Made by a program: the position numbers and the translations under genes. From the NCBI RefSeq assembly GCF_002979775.1, contig NZ_PCPR01000002.1, positions 372,001 to 436,000 of the forward strand: 64,000 bases of DNA. Reading direction: 5' to 3'. The stretch comes from Arthrobacter sp. MYb23. GTDB taxonomy: Bacteria > Actinomycetota > Actinomycetes > Actinomycetales > Micrococcaceae. Every line of letters begins with the position of its first letter. Position 1 is the first letter of the stretch. A model generated the notes under the pieces. That model was not told the DNA's origin and made no database searches. It saw only the letters and a list, made by a program, of their open reading frames with translations. Positions 26,801-34,752 of this stretch are shown here, in pieces.

Positions 26801-27344
26801 CGTCGTAGGCCTCCACCACTTCGCTGGCCAACTGCCAGGACTGTGCACCACCGAGCAAGACGACGTCCCGTTCGATGCCCAGCCGCAGGCCGTAGTCGGA
26901 CACGATGCCGCTTGCATAGGAATGGTACGTGGACACCTTGGGTTCGAGGTCGTCGGCACCAAGGAGCCCCTCAGGGAAGCCGATGCTGCCATCGTCCTCC
27001 GCCGCGATCCGCTGGAGCGTGGCCAGCTTGGACCGAATCCTGCTCGCCAGCTCGCCGGCAGCCTTCCGGGTGAATGTCACGCCGAGAACTTCCTCCGGAC
27101 GCACCCAGCCATTAGCCACCAGCCACACCACACGGTCCGCCATGGTGGCCGTCTTGCCCGAACCGGCCCCTGCAATCACCAAGCGAGGTGAGAGGGGCGA
27201 GGAAATAATGGCCGCCTGCTCAGGCGTGGGATGGTTCTTTTCGCCAAGGATACGGGCCAGTTCGGAGGGCGAAAATCTGGGCTCGGGGACGCCAGCGAAG
27301 TCCGGGGCACCGGAGGCGAGGCCTTCCAGGAGCTCGGTTGTCAT
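23823..27344 (-). CDS. adnB: AdnB subunit of the AdnAB helicase-nuclease
   Basis: Subunit of the actinobacterial double-strand-break resection motor AdnAB. The 1173-aa protein has an N-terminal UvrD-like motor with Walker A (IAGAGSGKT) and an intact motif II (LLDEFQDTSH), the motif LTVHASKGLEWD, and a C-terminal RecB-type nuclease domain (GRIDAVFR, then LIDWKTG and QLAVYRLAWAR). ATG at 27344 overlaps the adnA stop (ATGA) and has GGAAAGCAGG upstream; the in-frame extension to 27398 lies inside adnA. Confidence 0.94.
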   Translation of the reverse strand: MTTELLEGLASGAPDFAGVPEPRFSPSELARILGEKNHPTPEQAAIISSPLSPRLVIAGAGSGKTATMADRVVWLVANGWVRPEEVLGVTFTRKAAGELASRIRSKLATLQRIAAEDDGSIGFPEGLLGADDLEPKVSTYHSYASGIVSDYGLRLGIERDVVLLGGAQSWQLASEVVEAYDGDYEHFTAAKSTLVNAVIQLAGECAEHLQDPGEVREWILERVETFDQLPYVAGAKKNPSQAAGDLAAMLRTRASVADMVVRYQEAKRQRGVLDFGDLVALAARIASDIPLAATTERARYKVVLLDEFQDTSHAQLVLFSRLFGQGHAVTAVGDPNQSIYGFRGASAGQLFNFVQEFPVRHADASTDDMSYSVAPTSYLTTAWRNGRNILQAANTIAAPLNRAAALDGPAGERETASSVSVPALVPSPAAVDGRVVIARFGTDEDEAAVIARDVRRYQKTVFEEENDGTAVQPTMAVLCRRRAQMECLRREFELQGIPYEIVGLGGLLDTPEIVDLVATLRVLSDPGRSDALMRLLAGARWRIGPADLMAFSDWSRFLARRRSAPEGPHESFEDNEEPAKAVVESDITDAASLVEALDFLPRPGWTSGHGRSLSAAALQRLTSLASELRSLRSYIGDDLTTLLGEVERAMLLDIEVAAKPGISIHQARRNLDAFQDAAAGFLQTSQRIDLLAFLSWLEAAASEEGGLDVAPVETNREAVQLLTVHASKGLEWDVVFVPGLNAGSFPSSRDSRWSTGAAALPWPLRGDRADLPQWDLDQPDQKGWLDAEKNFKSEVQHHGEAEERRLAYVAYTRAKFVLWASSAAWNGSRSGMAGMSSFLSELAPLAGVAPSAEDAGRTQPAGNTPSGGAAEVHAESVAEEVLPEESPLTAVLEFAQFPYDPLEGPSDPRTGARLRLTPGRRLAMDQAAAIVRGYIEESNAEPSPDLTGAAAKWTQEAELLLDRQRQLKTVQDVHLPSHISASLFVDLGADPGAVLSQLRRPVPREPGISARKGTAFHAWVEEYFGTTGMLDLDEAPGSDSHIDEAYGLEDMVAAFKESEWAHRAPAFVEVPVETRIGDVVVRGRIDAVFRDADGRWQLIDWKTGRRPAGRQLATRAVQLAVYRLAWARLKDVPLEDVSAAFYYVADDAFVRPHDLGSAEELELIIERALKSSS

Positions 27345-30300
27345 TCGGTGACCTGCTTTCCTCTGGCGCACAACGGGCAGATATCCGGCAGACGGCATCC
27401 ATGACCGCCATGCCCTCCCTTGCCGGGGTCGTGCCGTGCTTCGAACGTTGCCCCTGCCATGAGTGCGGCTGCCTCGTTGACCAGGCTCTCTGCCCAGTTT
27501 TCTGCCGGATCCAAGGGGTCCTGCTGCTGTATGCCCGGGCTCTTCGTCTTGGTCCCAAGCTGGGCCAACACTGCGCCGCCGGGAACGAATCCGGTTGCTG
27601 CCCCGGCGTCGGAGGGTTCTTGTCCCGTTCCAGCGTCCTGAAAGGCACCCTTGAGGACCGCGGCTTGATAGGCACCCAGTTGCGGGTGCCGGGCTACCTC
27701 GGCCTTGCCGGGTTGCCGTTTGCCGGTCTTGAGGTCCACAATCACAAGCCTGCCCTCCGAATCTATTTCGAGCCGGTCCACTTGGCCGCGAAGTACCGCG
27801 TGACGCACGGCCGCCTCTTCAAGAGCTTCAGGACCACCACCGTCAACGGCATCCACAGTGACATCAGGAAGTTGAACTTCAAAGTCGTGCTCTACCGCGA
27901 GCAAACTTCTTGAATCGTTGCGCATGATGAGCACGTACTGGGCCAACTTCCGGACCATGAGTTCCGCCCGCTGGAAATCAAGCTTTCCCTCCCAGTTATC
28001 CTTCATGCCCAAGGTGGGCCAACGGCGCACGAGTTCAGCAATGTATTCGGCTCCCGAAGCCTCGGGAAGCTCCTGCGCAATGCTGTGGACCAAGGTGCCC
28101 AGGCTCCGTGCGAAGTCGGTGGCAGCTTCCCCACCGGCTGCTTGGACGAACCAGTCCAACGGGGACTTATGAACGGCCTCCACCTTCGAAGGCGAAACAG
28201 AAACGGTACCTCCGGGCGGCACCACGGCTTCCTGGGAACTGGGCGGCGCCAGGCCCCACCAAGTGTCCGGGTGTGCCCCCGGCACCGGTGGGTCCGTGCT
28301 GGCGAGCCTGGCCAGTATCCGGGCCGCTTCATGCGCGGTACGGGTATCTCCGGGGCCGTCGTCTTCCGACTGGGCATGCTGCCTCAGCTCCGCGACGAGG
28401 GCCCTCAAGGTCATGGGCCGGTCAACCGGGGTGTAACCACGTTTGTACTCGCCCGAACCCAACGGGGCCACGTAATCCAGGAACGCCGAAGGTTGCTCAT
28501 CTTCAGAGGACACCGCCGTGCAAATCAAGACCTCGCGGGCTCGCGATACGGCTGTTGAAAAGCTCCTGAGTTCGTCGTAACGAATGTCCCGGAGCCTGCT
28601 CAGCGGCCCACGCCGGAGGGCGTATTCCACTCCATGCTCGACGGCGTCAGCGTAGACGGTGCTGCCCAGCAGCTCTCCACGGAGCCGGGTGTTAGGCCAC
28701 ACGCCTTCCTGGAGGCCCGCGACGATCACTACCGGCCATTCCCGACCCGCAGCACTTGCGGGAGTCATGATCTCAACGCACGCCTCCAGCTGCGCCCGTG
28801 CGGCGAGGGTGTCCATGGGCAGTTCCTGGTTCAACAGGTAGTCCAGGAACTGCTCAGGACCGGAACCGGGCAGTTGGTCAACGAAGCGCTCAGCCGTATG
28901 GAACAGGGCCATCATGGCGTCAAGGTCCCGATCGGCGCGTGCCCCGGCATTGCCGCCTTCAAGCGCCATCTCTGCCCACCGCGAAGAGAGCCCGGTTGCG
29001 TGCCACAAAGCCCACAGAACAGATTCCGCGTTGGCGCCTGGCTCGGCGGCGGCAGCGGTACCGGCAGCGATCATGCGGGCGAGCCTGCGGGCAGAACTAC
29101 CCTCAATTCCCAGCGAGGCCAGCGCCCCCGGCTGGAGGAGGGCCTCGACCAACAGGGCGTCGCTGGAGCGGCCGCCACCTCCCAGGAGTTCCTCGCGGCG
29201 CAAGGATTGCCGCAGCCTTCGCAACTCGATGGCAGTGGCACCTCCGATGCGTGATGTCAGAAGAGACACTGCGGTTTCCGGTGCGAGCTTTGACGGGTCC
29301 AGAACAATGGCAAAGGCCTCCAGCAGTGGACGGACGGCGACTTCGTCCCGGACAGCTGAGTCCGCTACGGGAACACGCACTGGGATCCCCTGGCCGCTTA
29401 GGTACCGCTGCAACTGGGAAATCTGCCCGCCATTCCGAACGATCACGGCGATGTCACTGAACTCCCGGGATTCCCGCAGCTGTGCTTCGAGGATCCGCTG
29501 CGCGACGTACCGGAGCTCGTGGACGGCGGACGGCAGCACATGCCCCTCTACGCGACCATCCCGGGGAGCCGGATGTGGGGCTTGCGGACGGTCCGGCTGT
29601 TCCAACTGCCTGGCCAACTGACCACCGGAACGCTGCGAGATGCGCGCCGCGACCCGGGACCAGGCCTCAGCCACTTCCGGCGTGTGCCTGTGGGTCACGG
29701 ACAACGGACGTTCGAGAACAGCATGCTGCTGACCGCCCAGAAGTGTTGGCAACTCTGAGACCAAGTCCGGACGTGCGCCCCGGAAACCTTGCACGACGGT
29801 ATCCGGAGAGTACGTCACCACAAGGTCCTTTCCTTCCCCGATGTCGGCAAGGAGCTCGAACACCGCCGGATTCGATTCCTGGGCGTCGTCCACAAGGATG
29901 AGTTGGAGACGTTCCCTTTCAGTGGCCAGGAACTCCGGCGAATCCTGGAATATCTGACGGGCCGTAGTGATGATTCCGGCCGGGTCAAAGGCCTCGGGCA
30001 TGCGGAGGTCCAGGACGTCCCGGTACTCGCTGTACAGCTGGGCCGCCGCCATCCAATCAGGCCGTCCGCACTCGTAGGCAAGCCCGACCAAGTCCTCTGC
30101 GGTGCGTCCCGATTCGATGATGCGGTCAAACAACTGCCGGATCTCGTGACGGAAGCCGCGGGTAGGCAGAGCTGCTGCGAGGTCCTCCGGCCAAGGCAGT
30201 TGGAACTCCGGACGGGAGTGGCCTTCCAGCAATTCCTTGATGATGAGGTCCTGTTCAGGGCCCGACAGAAGCTTCGGTGGCCGCGTTAACGGCAAGATGC

Positions 30301-30679
30301 CTTCAGCCTTCGCCCGCCGGATAACGTCGAAGGCGTACGACGCCCAGGTGCGTGCCGGCGTCGTACTGAGACTGCGGTCCAGCCGTCCCGTGAAGGTGTC
30401 CCGCAAAGCCGCCGCGGCGTGGCGCCCGGGAGCAAGAATGAGGATTTGTTCTGGATTCAGTCCATCTTCGCGGACCCGGCGTACTGCGGATTCCACGAGC
30501 ACCGTTGACTTGCCCGTGCCCGGACCTCCGGGCACCAGGACGGGGCCGTTCCCCTGCCGGAGGGAAACGACTGCATGTTGGTCCGGGGACAGAACGGGTG
30601 CCGCGTAGTGGGTCTCTCGCGGCGGGAGCAGGCGGAGGACTGCTGATGCTTGGCGGGTTTTGGCAGGAGTCGCGGTCAC
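27341..30679 (-). CDS. adnA: AdnA subunit of the AdnAB helicase-nuclease
   Basis: Partner of AdnB in DNA end resection. The 1112-aa protein has an N-terminal UvrD-like domain with Walker A GGPGTGKST but a divergent motif II (LVDDAQESNP in place of DExQ), consistent with AdnA being the non-lead motor. The C-terminus has a RecB-type nuclease core (VDRLEID, IVDLKTGKRQ, QLGAYQAAV) and ends with a cysteine cluster (CRLPDICPLC) of the kind that can hold an Fe-S staple. GTG at 30679 overlaps the stop of the preceding alkyltransferase-like gene (GTGA). Confidence 0.93.
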   Translation of the reverse strand: MTATPAKTRQASAVLRLLPPRETHYAAPVLSPDQHAVVSLRQGNGPVLVPGGPGTGKSTVLVESAVRRVREDGLNPEQILILAPGRHAAAALRDTFTGRLDRSLSTTPARTWASYAFDVIRRAKAEGILPLTRPPKLLSGPEQDLIIKELLEGHSRPEFQLPWPEDLAAALPTRGFRHEIRQLFDRIIESGRTAEDLVGLAYECGRPDWMAAAQLYSEYRDVLDLRMPEAFDPAGIITTARQIFQDSPEFLATERERLQLILVDDAQESNPAVFELLADIGEGKDLVVTYSPDTVVQGFRGARPDLVSELPTLLGGQQHAVLERPLSVTHRHTPEVAEAWSRVAARISQRSGGQLARQLEQPDRPQAPHPAPRDGRVEGHVLPSAVHELRYVAQRILEAQLRESREFSDIAVIVRNGGQISQLQRYLSGQGIPVRVPVADSAVRDEVAVRPLLEAFAIVLDPSKLAPETAVSLLTSRIGGATAIELRRLRQSLRREELLGGGGRSSDALLVEALLQPGALASLGIEGSSARRLARMIAAGTAAAAEPGANAESVLWALWHATGLSSRWAEMALEGGNAGARADRDLDAMMALFHTAERFVDQLPGSGPEQFLDYLLNQELPMDTLAARAQLEACVEIMTPASAAGREWPVVIVAGLQEGVWPNTRLRGELLGSTVYADAVEHGVEYALRRGPLSRLRDIRYDELRSFSTAVSRAREVLICTAVSSEDEQPSAFLDYVAPLGSGEYKRGYTPVDRPMTLRALVAELRQHAQSEDDGPGDTRTAHEAARILARLASTDPPVPGAHPDTWWGLAPPSSQEAVVPPGGTVSVSPSKVEAVHKSPLDWFVQAAGGEAATDFARSLGTLVHSIAQELPEASGAEYIAELVRRWPTLGMKDNWEGKLDFQRAELMVRKLAQYVLIMRNDSRSLLAVEHDFEVQLPDVTVDAVDGGGPEALEEAAVRHAVLRGQVDRLEIDSEGRLVIVDLKTGKRQPGKAEVARHPQLGAYQAAVLKGAFQDAGTGQEPSDAGAATGFVPGGAVLAQLGTKTKSPGIQQQDPLDPAENWAESLVNEAAALMAGATFEARHDPGKGGHGGHGCRLPDICPLCARGKQVTE

Positions 30680-31092
30680 ACAGTCATTTCATCATCGGGT
30701 ACTGACAATTTATGGAGTTGACGCTCCAACAGGTCAGAGATCACATCAAGTTGATCGAAGTCAGTGTCGGTAGGCGCCCATCGGGCGTTGGTCAGATCGA
30801 CGCGCCACCGGCCTTCACCCGTCCTCAGGAAGGCCTCATATGCGCCGTGCAGCGGAGTGGATTCGTCCACGTAGTGCCGCAAAGCCTCGACTTCGTGACC
30901 GGGAGGCGCCTCCCCGCTGGCCCTGAGCACGCGCCACCAGGCCACGGAGCTTCCGTAGTGGCTCATGACTGCGCCGACCTGCCGCGGCCCGCCGGCTCCC
31001 AGAAGCTCCGCGACGTCGCCATAGGAGACCGCCGAGCCCGATGGAACAAGGTCTACAACGGCCAGGACCGCCGTCACATACTCCATCTGCAT
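30676..31092 (-). CDS. Alkyltransferase-like protein (MGMT DNA-binding domain)
   Basis: 138-aa protein matching the MGMT DNA-binding/active-site domain. The winged helix is visible (AVSYGDVAELLGAGGPRQVG). Where alkyltransferases have PCHRV, this protein has AWWRVLRASG, so the acceptor Cys is Trp, as in alkyltransferase-like (ATL) proteins that flag O6-alkylguanine for excision repair. The usual Pro and His are also changed. It overlaps adnA by 4 nt and probably heads the adnAB operon, as in M. tuberculosis, where an MGMT-like gene also lies near adnA. Confidence 0.88.
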   Translation of the reverse strand: MQMEYVTAVLAVVDLVPSGSAVSYGDVAELLGAGGPRQVGAVMSHYGSSVAWWRVLRASGEAPPGHEVEALRHYVDESTPLHGAYEAFLRTGEGRWRVDLTNARWAPTDTDFDQLDVISDLLERQLHKLSVPDDEMTV

Positions 31093-31146
31093 GTGTTCAG
31101 CGTAACGGCAGGAGTGTCGTGCCCAAAGAGTGTCGGACCCAGCCGG

Positions 31147-31152
31147 TAGCTT
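31147..31152 (+). promoter_or_regulatory. -10 element of exonuclease gene (leaderless)
   Basis: TAGCTT, 6 nt before the ATG at 31159; the spacing leaves no room for a functional ribosome-binding site. Confidence 0.5.
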
Positions 31153-31158
31153 GAAGAC

Positions 31159-31869
31159 ATGAGCTCCTGGAACACCCTCTCCCGTGCCGCATTCGATCTC
31201 GAGACCACCGGGAAGAACTCCCGGTCAGCGCGGATCGTCACCGCTTCCATCACCGTTGTGGATGCCCACGGCGAGCTCATCGCAGAGCACGAGTGGTTGG
31301 CAGATCCCGGTGTGGAAATCCCGCTCGAAGCAAGTGAGGTGCACGGAATATCCACAGAGAAGGCGCGTGCGGAAGGCCGCCCGGCAGCAGACGTAACGCG
31401 GGAGGTCGCCGGGGTACTTCAAGGGCTGTTCGACGACGGCACTCCGGTCATTGCTTTCAACGCCAGCTACGATTTCACAGTCCTGGCGGCCGAGTCCGCC
31501 CGCTACGGCGTTCCTCAATTGAGCCGCTTTCCCGTGCTGGACCCCTACGTGATGAACAAGCAGGTGGACCGCTACCGCAAGGGAAAGCGAACCCTGACCG
31601 CCCTGTGCGAGGAGTACGGGGTTGATCTGAGCAACGCGCATACCTCTGCCGCGGATGCCCTGGCCACGCTCCGGGTGTTGGATGCCATGGCCGGCAAATT
31701 CCCCAAGCTGCAGATGCCGGCCTCCACGCTCCACGAGCTGCAAGTAGACTGGGCGGCATCCCAAGCTGCTGACTTCCAGCAGTACTTGCGTCGGAGCAAG
31801 CCCACCGCCGTGATCGAAGGCGAGTGGCCGGTTCTTCCTCCTGAGGATGCGAGCCGGGGCGGTTTCTAA
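31159..31869 (+). CDS. DEDDh-type 3'-5' exonuclease (DnaQ-like)
   Basis: 236-aa exonuclease of the DNA polymerase III epsilon fold. Motif I FDLETTG (Asp/Glu), motif II AFNASYDFTVL and motif III HTSAADALATLRVL place all DEDDh residues. No polymerase or helicase domain is fused; it is a stand-alone exonuclease that could trim DNA or RNA ends. Divergent from the adnAB operon, with start codons 66 nt apart. The final 60 residues have no recognisable domain. Confidence 0.9.
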   Translation: MSSWNTLSRAAFDLETTGKNSRSARIVTASITVVDAHGELIAEHEWLADPGVEIPLEASEVHGISTEKARAEGRPAADVTREVAGVLQGLFDDGTPVIAFNASYDFTVLAAESARYGVPQLSRFPVLDPYVMNKQVDRYRKGKRTLTALCEEYGVDLSNAHTSAADALATLRVLDAMAGKFPKLQMPASTLHELQVDWAASQAADFQQYLRRSKPTAVIEGEWPVLPPEDASRGGF

Positions 31870-32196
31870 GCCGGGACAGGCACCACCATGGGTTACGTTC
31901 TGCGACGCAAGTCACAGGAATTTCGGGAACCCCCAACTGTGGTTCTTTAGCGCGCGGATTCCACGCTTGCTCTCACTGCCGGAATAGTCCGCAGTTCTTC
32001 GAGCCTGCTACGGGGAATTTATTCGGAAAAATTGAGTGCAAGCAACCATTTGTTCGATTCTCCATGCGCTGGTGGGCTGGTGACATAATTAAGTTTGGCG
32101 GGTTGAAGTCTGCTAGGGCAGCCAACCTCCTTTTCGGTTGCCACATTCCCCGCCCACCGTGAAGCGTCTCCGTGACCCGATGAAAGTGATTTCTTT
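31870..32196. promoter_or_regulatory. Upstream region of the amino-acid ABC transporter operon
   Basis: 327-nt gap. The AT-rich part at about 32010-32100 contains CATAAT just before a TTAAG and is the likeliest promoter zone, but no good -35 was found. A 20-codon open frame starts at 31888; no ribosome-binding site supports it. No hairpin of note. Confidence 0.35.
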
Positions 32197-33147
32197 ATGA
32201 AATTCAAAGCCCCTAAATGGCTGTCTGTTGCCCCAGTGGCCGCAGCCTTGGTGATTTCCCTGGCAGCCTGCGGCGGAGGAACCTCCGAGCCCAGCGGCTC
32301 GCCCACCGATGCACTGGCCGGCAGCGACCAGAAATCGCTCGATACGTTCACCACCGCCGAAGTGACGCCGCTGGACAAGATCGACAAGACCAAGCTGGGC
32401 CTGATCACTGAGGGCACCCTGCGGGTGGGCACCCTTTCAGACGCTCCGCCGAACATCTTCATCGATCCTTCCGGTAAGTTCACTGGCTACGACAATGAGC
32501 TCCTGCGCGCCATCGGCGACAAGCTGGGCCTCAAGGTCGAGTTTGCATCCACCGACTTCTCGGCCCTTCTCTCCCAGGTGGGCAACAAGCAGTTCGACGC
32601 CGGATCCTCCTCCATCTCCACTACCGACGCCCGCCGCAAGACGGTCGGTTTCACCAACGGCTACGACTTCGGCTACATGGCAATCGTGACCAAGAACGAC
32701 TCCAAGGTCACCGGGTTCGCCGACGTCAAGGAGGGCCTCCGCATCGGCGTCGTCCAGGGCACCGTCCAGGATGACTACATGACGAACACGCTCAAGATCG
32801 AGCCCGTCCGTTTCCCTGACTACAACACGGTCTACGGCAACGTGAAGAACGGCCAGATCGATGCTTGGGTTGCTCCTTCCCAGCAGGCCGAAGGCCAGGT
32901 CAAGGAAGGCGACAACACCAAGATCGCCGAGAAGGTTGTCAACACCCAGAACTTCACCGCGTATGCCGTGAACAAAGACAACCAGCCGCTGATCGACGCC
33001 CTGAACTCCGGCTTGGACGCTGTCATTGCTGACGGCACCTGGGCCAAGCTCACGGCCGAGTGGTACAAGGACCGTCCGACTGCCGCCGAGCAGACCCCCC
33101 AAGGCTGGAAGCCGGGCAGCAAGGCCGTCCAGCTCCCCGCCAAGTAA
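32197..33147 (+). CDS. Amino-acid ABC transporter substrate-binding lipoprotein (family 3)
   Basis: Extracytoplasmic solute receptor of a polar amino-acid importer. The 316-aa protein has a lipoprotein signal with lipobox LAAC (Cys 25), and an SBP_bac_3 fold: LRVGTLSDAPPNIF, FTGYDNELLRAI, FDAGSSSISTTDARRKTVGF and the LRIGVVQGTVQDDY hinge. First gene of a three-gene operon with permease and ATPase. The specific amino acid cannot be told from sequence. The start is an ATG after a weak GAAAG. Confidence 0.92.
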   Translation: MKFKAPKWLSVAPVAAALVISLAACGGGTSEPSGSPTDALAGSDQKSLDTFTTAEVTPLDKIDKTKLGLITEGTLRVGTLSDAPPNIFIDPSGKFTGYDNELLRAIGDKLGLKVEFASTDFSALLSQVGNKQFDAGSSSISTTDARRKTVGFTNGYDFGYMAIVTKNDSKVTGFADVKEGLRIGVVQGTVQDDYMTNTLKIEPVRFPDYNTVYGNVKNGQIDAWVAPSQQAEGQVKEGDNTKIAEKVVNTQNFTAYAVNKDNQPLIDALNSGLDAVIADGTWAKLTAEWYKDRPTAAEQTPQGWKPGSKAVQLPAK

Positions 33148-33159
33148 CCAAGGCGTTCC

Positions 33160-33924
33160 ATGGATATCCTCAATCAACTAGCCGAGTCCTTCTTTGACTG
33201 GGAGGCGATAGGCGAAGTTCTCCCCAAGATGTTCGCCGTCGGCCTGCCCAATACCATCGTTCTGGCTGTCGTCTCGGGCATCATTGGGACTGCACTTGGG
33301 ATGCTGCTCGCCCTGATGGGGATTTCCCGGAACGCAGCGGCCCGGTGGGTAGCCCGCATTTACACGGACATTCTCCGCGGGCTTCCACCGGTGCTGACCA
33401 TCTTGGTGATCGGCTTCGGTTTCGGCCCCATCATTCGCGAGCTGACGGGCTCCACGAGCCCGTACCCCATGGCCATCGCGGCCCTGTCCTTGATGTCAGG
33501 CGCGTACATTGGCGAGATTTTCCGTTCAGGCATCCAGAGCGTAGATAAGGGACAACTCGAAGCGACCCGTGCGCTCGGGTTCAGCTACGGCTCGTCCATG
33601 CGCCTCGTGGTGGTGCCCCAGGGCATCCGGCGGGTTCTTCCCGCCCTGGTGAACCAGTTCATCGCGCTGATCAAGGAATCCTCGCTGGTGTTCATGCTTG
33701 GCCTGCTGGCCACAGAACGTGAAATCTTCCAGATTGGCAAGGACGCTGCAGCCAACAGCGGCAACCTGTCCCCGTACGTGGCCGCTGCCATCTTCTATCT
33801 GGCGCTGACCATCCCGCTCACGCACTTTGTGAACTGGATTGATGCCCGCATGCGCTCCGGCCGGCCGGAGAAGAAGGAACCGGACGAGGCAGCAGCCGTC
33901 GTAGGAAAGGGAGCCCAGGCATGA
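33160..33924 (+). CDS. Amino-acid ABC transporter permease (HisM/GlnP family)
   Basis: 254-aa inner-membrane permease with about five helices and the EAA loop contacting the ATPase ([20 protein letters not shown]). N-terminus [20 protein letters not shown] is typical of polar amino-acid permeases. Only one permease gene is present, so it should work as a homodimer. Begins 12 nt after the receptor gene and overlaps the ATPase gene by 4 nt. Confidence 0.93.
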   Translation: MDILNQLAESFFDWEAIGEVLPKMFAVGLPNTIVLAVVSGIIGTALGMLLALMGISRNAAARWVARIYTDILRGLPPVLTILVIGFGFGPIIRELTGSTSPYPMAIAALSLMSGAYIGEIFRSGIQSVDKGQLEATRALGFSYGSSMRLVVVPQGIRRVLPALVNQFIALIKESSLVFMLGLLATEREIFQIGKDAAANSGNLSPYVAAAIFYLALTIPLTHFVNWIDARMRSGRPEKKEPDEAAAVVGKGAQA

Positions 33925-34658
33925 GCGAATTTGCATCAGGCACACTGACGGCCAAGAACATCCATTTGTCCTTCGGCAGCAACCACGTATTGCGCGGCAT
34001 CGACCTGCACGTTGAGAAGGGCACCACGGCCTCCGTGATCGGCCCTTCTGGCTCGGGCAAGTCCACGCTCCTGCGCGTCATGAACCGGCTCATCGAGCCG
34101 GACCAAGGCGACATCCTCCTGGATGGACGTTCGGTGCTCAAGGACAATCCGGACGAACTGCGCCGCCGTATTGGCATGGTCTTCCAGCAGTTCAACCTGT
34201 TTCCCCATAAGACCGTGGCCGAGAACATCTCGCTGGCCTTGCGCAAGCTCCGCGGCATGTCCAAAGAGCAGGCGCGCGACGAAGCCCTGGCCCAGCTGGA
34301 CTTGGTCGGATTGAAGCACAAGGCTGACTCGCGTCCGGCCAACCTCTCAGGTGGACAGCAGCAGCGTGTTGCGATTGCCCGCGCGCTGGCCATGAAGCCT
34401 GAGGTCATGTTCTTTGACGAAGCCACCTCCGCTCTGGACCCGGAACTGGTCAAGGGTGTTCTTGCCCTCATGACGGACTTGGCCCAGGGAGGCATGACCA
34501 TGGTGGTGGTGACCCACGAAATGGGCTTCTCCCGCAATGTCTCCGACGTCGTGACCTTTATGGACGCCGGTGTGGTGGTTGAATCCGGTCCTCCGGAGCA
34601 GCTGTTCACCAACCCGCAAACGGAACGCCTTCAGGGTTTCCTTTCGGACGTTCTCTAA
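33921..34658 (+). CDS. Amino-acid ABC transporter ATP-binding protein (GlnQ-like)
   Basis: 245-aa ATPase driving the importer. Walker [11 protein letters not shown]-loop [13 protein letters not shown], signature [17 protein letters not shown], Walker [15 protein letters not shown] and switch His in VVTHEMGF are all intact. ATG overlaps the permease stop (ATGA). A strong terminator follows 34 nt downstream, closing the operon. Confidence 0.95.
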   Translation: MSEFASGTLTAKNIHLSFGSNHVLRGIDLHVEKGTTASVIGPSGSGKSTLLRVMNRLIEPDQGDILLDGRSVLKDNPDELRRRIGMVFQQFNLFPHKTVAENISLALRKLRGMSKEQARDEALAQLDLVGLKHKADSRPANLSGGQQQRVAIARALAMKPEVMFFDEATSALDPELVKGVLALMTDLAQGGMTMVVVTHEMGFSRNVSDVVTFMDAGVVVESGPPEQLFTNPQTERLQGFLSDVL

Positions 34659-34692
34659 GGACCTCTTCACAGCTGGATATGCACCGTTGACA

Positions 34693-34729
34693 AAAGAACC
34701 CCGCCTTCCCATCGAAGGCGGGGTTCTTT
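34693..34729 (+). terminator. Terminator of the ABC transporter operon
   Basis: Perfect 15-bp stem (34693-34707 with 34715-34729), 7-nt loop, flanked by A and T runs; placed between the convergent ABC operon and GH3 gene and usable in both directions. Confidence 0.85.
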
Positions 34730-34752
34730 GCTGTCCTTTTGATGTGGAGCCG

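Noticed and set aside
31888..31950. 20-codon short ORF upstream of the ABC operon
   Set aside because: No ribosome-binding site or promoter fit; with one stop-free 60-nt stretch it is compatible with chance.
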